The notes beneath the pieces are model-generated. The model ran no database searches, was not told where the DNA came from, and saw only the letters and a list, made by a program, of their open reading frames with translations. A stretch of DNA of 9,308 nucleotides from an uncultured Bacteroidales bacterium. GTDB lineage: Bacteria; Bacteroidota; Bacteroidia; Bacteroidales; Paludibacteraceae. The stretch is from the NCBI GenBank assembly GCA_937885465.1, contig CAKZZM010000046.1:1-9308 (forward strand), read 5' to 3'. Positions 5,912-9,308 of this stretch are shown piece after piece. The position numbers were made by a program, and so were the translations under genes. The number at the start of each line of letters is the position of its first letter. Positions within the stretch are counted from its first letter, which is position 1.

Positions 5912-7990
5912 ATGAAAACAGAAAAGGTAAAACTTTCGCAGTTGAAAGTAAATGCAGCCAATCCGCGCACCATTCGAGAGCAGAAACTTAACTTGTTAGT
6001 AGAGCGTTTGCTTGTGTTCCCCAAGATGATTGCTATCCGTCCTGTTGTAGTAGATGACACAATGACCGTCTTGGGTGGCAATATGCGTGTTAATGCATTG
6101 AACAAAATAGCCACTCTCTCGTTCGCAGAGATAAGTGAGATAATAGGGCGCACTAAAAACTATCAACGTTTGACCGACATAGAAAAAGAACAGTTACTTG
6201 CTTCGTGGCAAAGTTGGTTGGAAGACCCTACGACCGAAGTTGTGCGTGCTTCGTCCCTCACAAAAGAGGAACAGAAAGAGTTTATTATTGCTGACAATTC
6301 ATCGTTTGGCGAATGGGACTACGACCGCCTTGCCAACGAGTGGAACGCAGAGGACTTAAACTCTTGGGGCGTTGATGTTTGGCAACCCGAAAATTATGCT
6401 GGCTCTGGCGGTGGTTTTGGTGGTGGTGCGGCAGACCTCGCTATTCACGAACAAGAGGAGAATGGAGGTGGCGAAACGGCAGACCCTGCGCTGCAATTAT
6501 CACTTAATGATAAGTTTATAGTTCCGCCGTTTAGCGTACTTGATACGAGACAAGGCTATTGGCAGGAACGCAAAAATAAGTGGCGTGCTATAATTGGCGA
6601 GATTTCGGGTTCTCGCAATAATTTACTGATACAATCATACGAAATGCGTTACAATCACATTTATAAAAAATACACCAAAGAACGCCAAGCATTAGGTATT
6701 GGGTTCAAGGAGTTTTTTGAAAAATATGTGCCGCAAGAAGAAAAAGACGCAGCAAACGCAACAGTACATAGTGTTGGCACTTCGTTATTTGACCCTGTGC
6801 TGTCGGAAGTGCTGTGTCGGTGGTTTACACCATACACGGGTGCCAAAATCTTTGACTGCTTCGCAGGCGATACTCAAAAGGGCTTCGTTTTTGGCTATTG
6901 CGGCTATGAGTTCTGTGGTATTGAACTACGCAAGGAACAGGTAAAAATCAATGAGGAGGTATTAGCCGATAGAAAATTACCTGTTCGTTATATCTGCGAC
7001 GATGGGCAAAATGTAGCGAAGCATTTTGAGTATGAGAGCCAAGATATGCTATTTAGTTGTCCTCCATACTATGACTTGGAAAAATACTCTGACCTTGACA
7101 ACGACGCAAGCAATCAGCCCACATACGAGGAGTTCTTACGCATACTTGACAACGCTTTCTCATCGGCTCTAACTTGCCTTAAACAGAACCGTTTTGCTGT
7201 TGTAGTGGTTGGCGATGTTCGCAGTAAAGAAACAGGTTGCTATTATGACCTGCCAAGTGACATTAAGCGCATATTCATTCGTAATGGAGCGCACTTGTAT
7301 AATGACATCATATTGATTGAATGCGTTGGTTCGAGCGGTATGCGAGCAGAGAATAATATGAACCGCAATGGTCGCAAGGCTACAAAGGTACATCAAAATG
7401 TGCTTATTTTTTACAAGGGCGACCCAACGCAGATTTGTAACGAGTTCGCTCCTATCAATCTCACCGAAGCCGAGCAATCAATTGTCGATAATATCGCAGA
7501 GAAATTTATTGACAGGAGTGAGGATGAGAAACAACAGGACAATAATGGGGGGGGTAATGAGAAATACAACACACCAGAAGACCGAATAACTCGCGAATAC
7601 TCAAAGTATTGCGACCAATTCAGACAGAAAGGTCTTCTTGATTACGAGGCTTATCCGGCTATCAAGGATGCGCTGTTAGAGGGCAATCTACACATTGAGC
7701 GAGACCCCGAAACAAACGAGATTATCGGCTCTTTGTGGCTGCAACATCTTAAAACCAAAAATCTGACGCGCATATATGAGATAACTTCAGTGCGCAAGGG
7801 GCTTGGACGCAAACTGATAGAAAAGGCTATTGCTGACAAACAATATGATAAGTTGCAGTTGGATGTTGTTGAACAGAACACCAACGCTATTGGGTTTTAT
7901 CAACACATGGGATTTGTTGAGGTGTCGCGCCATAAAAACAAAGCAGGTCTTATCATAACAATGGAATATCAACGCAATGCAAACAATTAG
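5912..7990 (+). CDS. ParB-like / DNA amino-methyltransferase / GNAT three-domain fusion
   Basis: This 692-residue protein has three domains. Residues 1-155 are ParB-like: NPRTIREQKLNLLVERLL, LGGNMRVNAL (54-63), and IADNSSFGEWDYDRLANEW (126-144), ending WGVDVW. A Gly-rich linker (164-190) follows. Residues 200-505 are a methyltransferase with PPFSVLDTRQGYWQERK and TSLFDPVLSEVLCRWF, motif I FDCFAGD (314-320), and motif IV SCPPYYDLEKYSD (382-394), fitting N6-adenine or N4-cytosine enzymes with motif I first. Residues about 560-690 are GNAT-like: SVRKGLGRKLIEKA (626-639) at the acetyl-CoA loop and NTNAIGFYQHMGF (656-668). Linker Gly546-548 is encoded by G8. ATG 5912 follows the previous stop by 37 bp; earlier in-frame starts lie inside the metK gene. 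The ParB-methylase pairing is common in phages; the GNAT addition is unusual. Its role as a DNA hypermodifier is inference. Confidence 0.85.
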   Translation: MKTEKVKLSQLKVNAANPRTIREQKLNLLVERLLVFPKMIAIRPVVVDDTMTVLGGNMRVNALNKIATLSFAEISEIIGRTKNYQRLTDIEKEQLLASWQSWLEDPTTEVVRASSLTKEEQKEFIIADNSSFGEWDYDRLANEWNAEDLNSWGVDVWQPENYAGSGGGFGGGAADLAIHEQEENGGGETADPALQLSLNDKFIVPPFSVLDTRQGYWQERKNKWRAIIGEISGSRNNLLIQSYEMRYNHIYKKYTKERQALGIGFKEFFEKYVPQEEKDAANATVHSVGTSLFDPVLSEVLCRWFTPYTGAKIFDCFAGDTQKGFVFGYCGYEFCGIELRKEQVKINEEVLADRKLPVRYICDDGQNVAKHFEYESQDMLFSCPPYYDLEKYSDLDNDASNQPTYEEFLRILDNAFSSALTCLKQNRFAVVVVGDVRSKETGCYYDLPSDIKRIFIRNGAHLYNDIILIECVGSSGMRAENNMNRNGRKATKVHQNVLIFYKGDPTQICNEFAPINLTEAEQSIVDNIAEKFIDRSEDEKQQDNNGGGNEKYNTPEDRITREYSKYCDQFRQKGLLDYEAYPAIKDALLEGNLHIERDPETNEIIGSLWLQHLKTKNLTRIYEITSVRKGLGRKLIEKAIADKQYDKLQLDVVEQNTNAIGFYQHMGFVEVSRHKNKAGLIITMEYQRNANN
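7547..7554 (+). repeat. G8 homopolymer at the methyltransferase-GNAT linker
   Basis: Eight G follow AATAAT and encode Gly546-Gly547 plus the first two bases of Gly548. Loss of one G gives a frame that stops at TAA 13 codons or so later, before the GNAT domain; gain of one G gives ggg taa tga immediately. Either change would leave the ParB and methyltransferase domains and remove GNAT. Tracts like this are classic slippage sites; variation here has not been shown. Confidence 0.9.
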
Positions 7991-9131
7991 TAACATTCCG
8001 ACCGATTACAAATTGACACAATACTTCGTCCCGTTTTACGAGCAGTATAGTGTCAAGGCACTCCCTACCGAGGTACACATTAACACCCGCTTGGGAAAAG
8101 TCCTATCAATAGTAAATAAGAAAGCCAATCTGCCGCTATCAGTTAGCGCAGATGATACTTTCTTTATCTCCGCCAATCAAAACCCCACAGACGGCAAAAG
8201 AATAGCCTATATCGGGTTTTCGGGCGGTAAAGACTGCCTCGCCACGGCGATAAGAGCCAAGCAGGACGGTTACGAGCCTGTATTGGTGTATGTGGGCGGA
8301 GTAAATAAATCACTATTTAGTGAGCGCAGACACGCAGAGTCTGTAGCCAAGGCGATAGGATTTGAGTATAAGGAATTGAAAATCATAATTGGTGGCAATA
8401 AAGAATGGAACGAACACCCGCTTAAAAACATCTTGATACTCTGCCTGCTGATAGATGAGGGGTTAAAAAACGGAGTGACAGCCTTTGGTTTCGGCTCGTC
8501 ATTTGATGATGATAGCACATACGGTAGTCTTGATTACGATTTATCCGACAGTTTTGATATGTTCCACGCCTTTGCTTTCTTCGTAAGGCAGTTCGTTCCA
8601 AATTTCCAACTACTGCACTATATGTGTAACACGCTGCAATCGTTCTACACCTGTTACAAGTATAACAAACATATTATTCCACTACTCTCAACCTGTATCA
8701 CTCCCGACTATCGAAAACCGATGATACGCAAGTATAACATCGCCAAGTATGGCGCAGACCTATTATCTGTGGACGGCTGTGGTGGGTGTTATAAGTGCGC
8801 AGACGAGTACCTATACAAGCAGAAGTTCGGCTTGGTGCGAAGCAGTCGCGAATATGCGGTGCGCTGTGTCGAAATAAAGCGAGCATTTGATACAAAATAC
8901 GGTACGGCAGATTTCCGGGTTGAGGTTGGCAAATACAACCGCTATGGCGGCTATAACACCGAGCAAGTACAAGTGCTATGTGACAGGTGTGGCTATTTCA
9001 TCGGACAGTTGGTTTACGACAAAGAAACAAATAACTACTTTACACATAAGGCGTTCGGACACAAGCACTTTGCCAACAAAGAATATGCAGAACTGCTGTG
9101 TGAGCGTTTTATTAAACTATACAAACTATGA
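7977..9131 (+). CDS. PP-loop ATPase with QueC-like zinc motif
   Basis: This 384-residue protein has the PP-loop motif IAYIGFSGGKDCLATA (SGGKD at 82-86), which binds ATP and adenylates a substrate in enzymes such as QueC, PAPS reductase and tRNA thiolases. Residues 266-275 (DGCGGCYKCA, C268-x2-C271-x2-C274) closely resemble the QueC zinc site (GCGxCxxC), with C240 as a possible fourth ligand. An acidic segment (GFGSSFDDDSTYGSLDYDLSDS, 171-192) lies between. An 80-residue N-terminal and a 110-residue C-terminal extension make it much longer than QueC (about 220-230). The C-terminal part has C335-x2-C338 and H357, H362, H364, a possible second metal site. It overlaps the methyltransferase fusion gene by 14 bases, suggesting coupling and a shared task, perhaps base modification. 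The substrate is unknown, and no other preQ0 genes are present here. Confidence 0.75.
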   Translation: MQTISNIPTDYKLTQYFVPFYEQYSVKALPTEVHINTRLGKVLSIVNKKANLPLSVSADDTFFISANQNPTDGKRIAYIGFSGGKDCLATAIRAKQDGYEPVLVYVGGVNKSLFSERRHAESVAKAIGFEYKELKIIIGGNKEWNEHPLKNILILCLLIDEGLKNGVTAFGFGSSFDDDSTYGSLDYDLSDSFDMFHAFAFFVRQFVPNFQLLHYMCNTLQSFYTCYKYNKHIIPLLSTCITPDYRKPMIRKYNIAKYGADLLSVDGCGGCYKCADEYLYKQKFGLVRSSREYAVRCVEIKRAFDTKYGTADFRVEVGKYNRYGGYNTEQVQVLCDRCGYFIGQLVYDKETNNYFTHKAFGHKHFANKEYAELLCERFIKLYKL

Positions 9132-9308
9132 GCAAAAGAAATACCGCAAGACGAACCCATATAAAGCAAGGGCGTATGGTTATTGTTGCGCAACTCTATA
9201 AACGTGGTTGGAGTGTGCAGAAGATTGCAGATGAGGTGCGTGTGCGAATGAACACGACCTGCTCTACTCGCACCATTTGGAACGATATACAGGACTTGCT
9301 CAAAGAGT
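9128..9308 (+). CDS. Helix-turn-helix protein, N-terminal part (cut by window end)
   Basis: ATG 9128 overlaps the upstream TGA in ATGA, and 60 residues are visible. After a basic start (MSKRNTARRTHIKQGRMV) comes IVAQLYKRGWSVQKIADEVRVRM...STRTIWNDIQDLLKE, with the spacing of a helix-turn-helix: helix 2 around WSVQKIADEV and a recognition helix around STRTIWNDIQ. Similar N-terminal HTH segments occur in phage terminase small subunits and in regulators that sit after replication genes. With the C-terminal part missing these cannot be told apart. Confidence 0.6.
   Translation, partial: MSKRNTARRTHIKQGRMVIVAQLYKRGWSVQKIADEVRVRMNTTCSTRTIWNDIQDLLKE

Overview
The window looks like part of a temperate or lytic phage (or prophage) of a Bacteroidales host such as Bacteroides, Parabacteroides or Prevotella. 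All recognised genes lie on the plus strand, are tightly packed, and often overlap by ATGA. The one clear promoter matches the Bacteroidetes primary sigma-factor consensus (TTTG, 19 bp, TAnnTTTG), and start sites lack strong Shine-Dalgarno sequences and have AT-rich leaders. The assignment rests on these traits and on recognisable protein families, not on a database search.

Positions 1-4733 are a DNA replication module. It holds the end of a gene with a DUF3820-type domain, a putative replication initiator with tandem repeats inside its own gene, a T7 gp4/Twinkle-like primase-helicase, a short sliding-clamp-like protein, a DUF551 protein, a small protein with an SSB-type acidic tail that is interrupted by an in-frame TAG, and a PD-(D/E)XK nuclease. 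A large hairpin capped by a UUCG tetraloop lies between the last two genes. A terminator-like dyad overlaps the end of the nuclease gene.

A new transcription unit begins near 4828. Its promoter has the -33 element inside a perfect 17-bp inverted repeat. It encodes a divergent but catalytically complete S-adenosylmethionine synthetase, a three-domain ParB-like/DNA methyltransferase/GNAT fusion, and a PP-loop ATPase with a QueC-like CxxCxxC metal site. The unit runs on into a small helix-turn-helix gene cut by the window end, possibly the start of a packaging or regulatory module.

The most interesting reading is that the second unit is a DNA-modification island. SAM would be made locally, a base methylated by the fusion protein, and further chemistry supplied by the GNAT and PP-loop enzymes. 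A run of eight G sits at the linker between the methyltransferase and GNAT domains, so one-base slippage would remove the GNAT domain. Other leads are a lambda-like origin inside the initiator gene and possible TAG recoding or readthrough in the SSB-tail gene.
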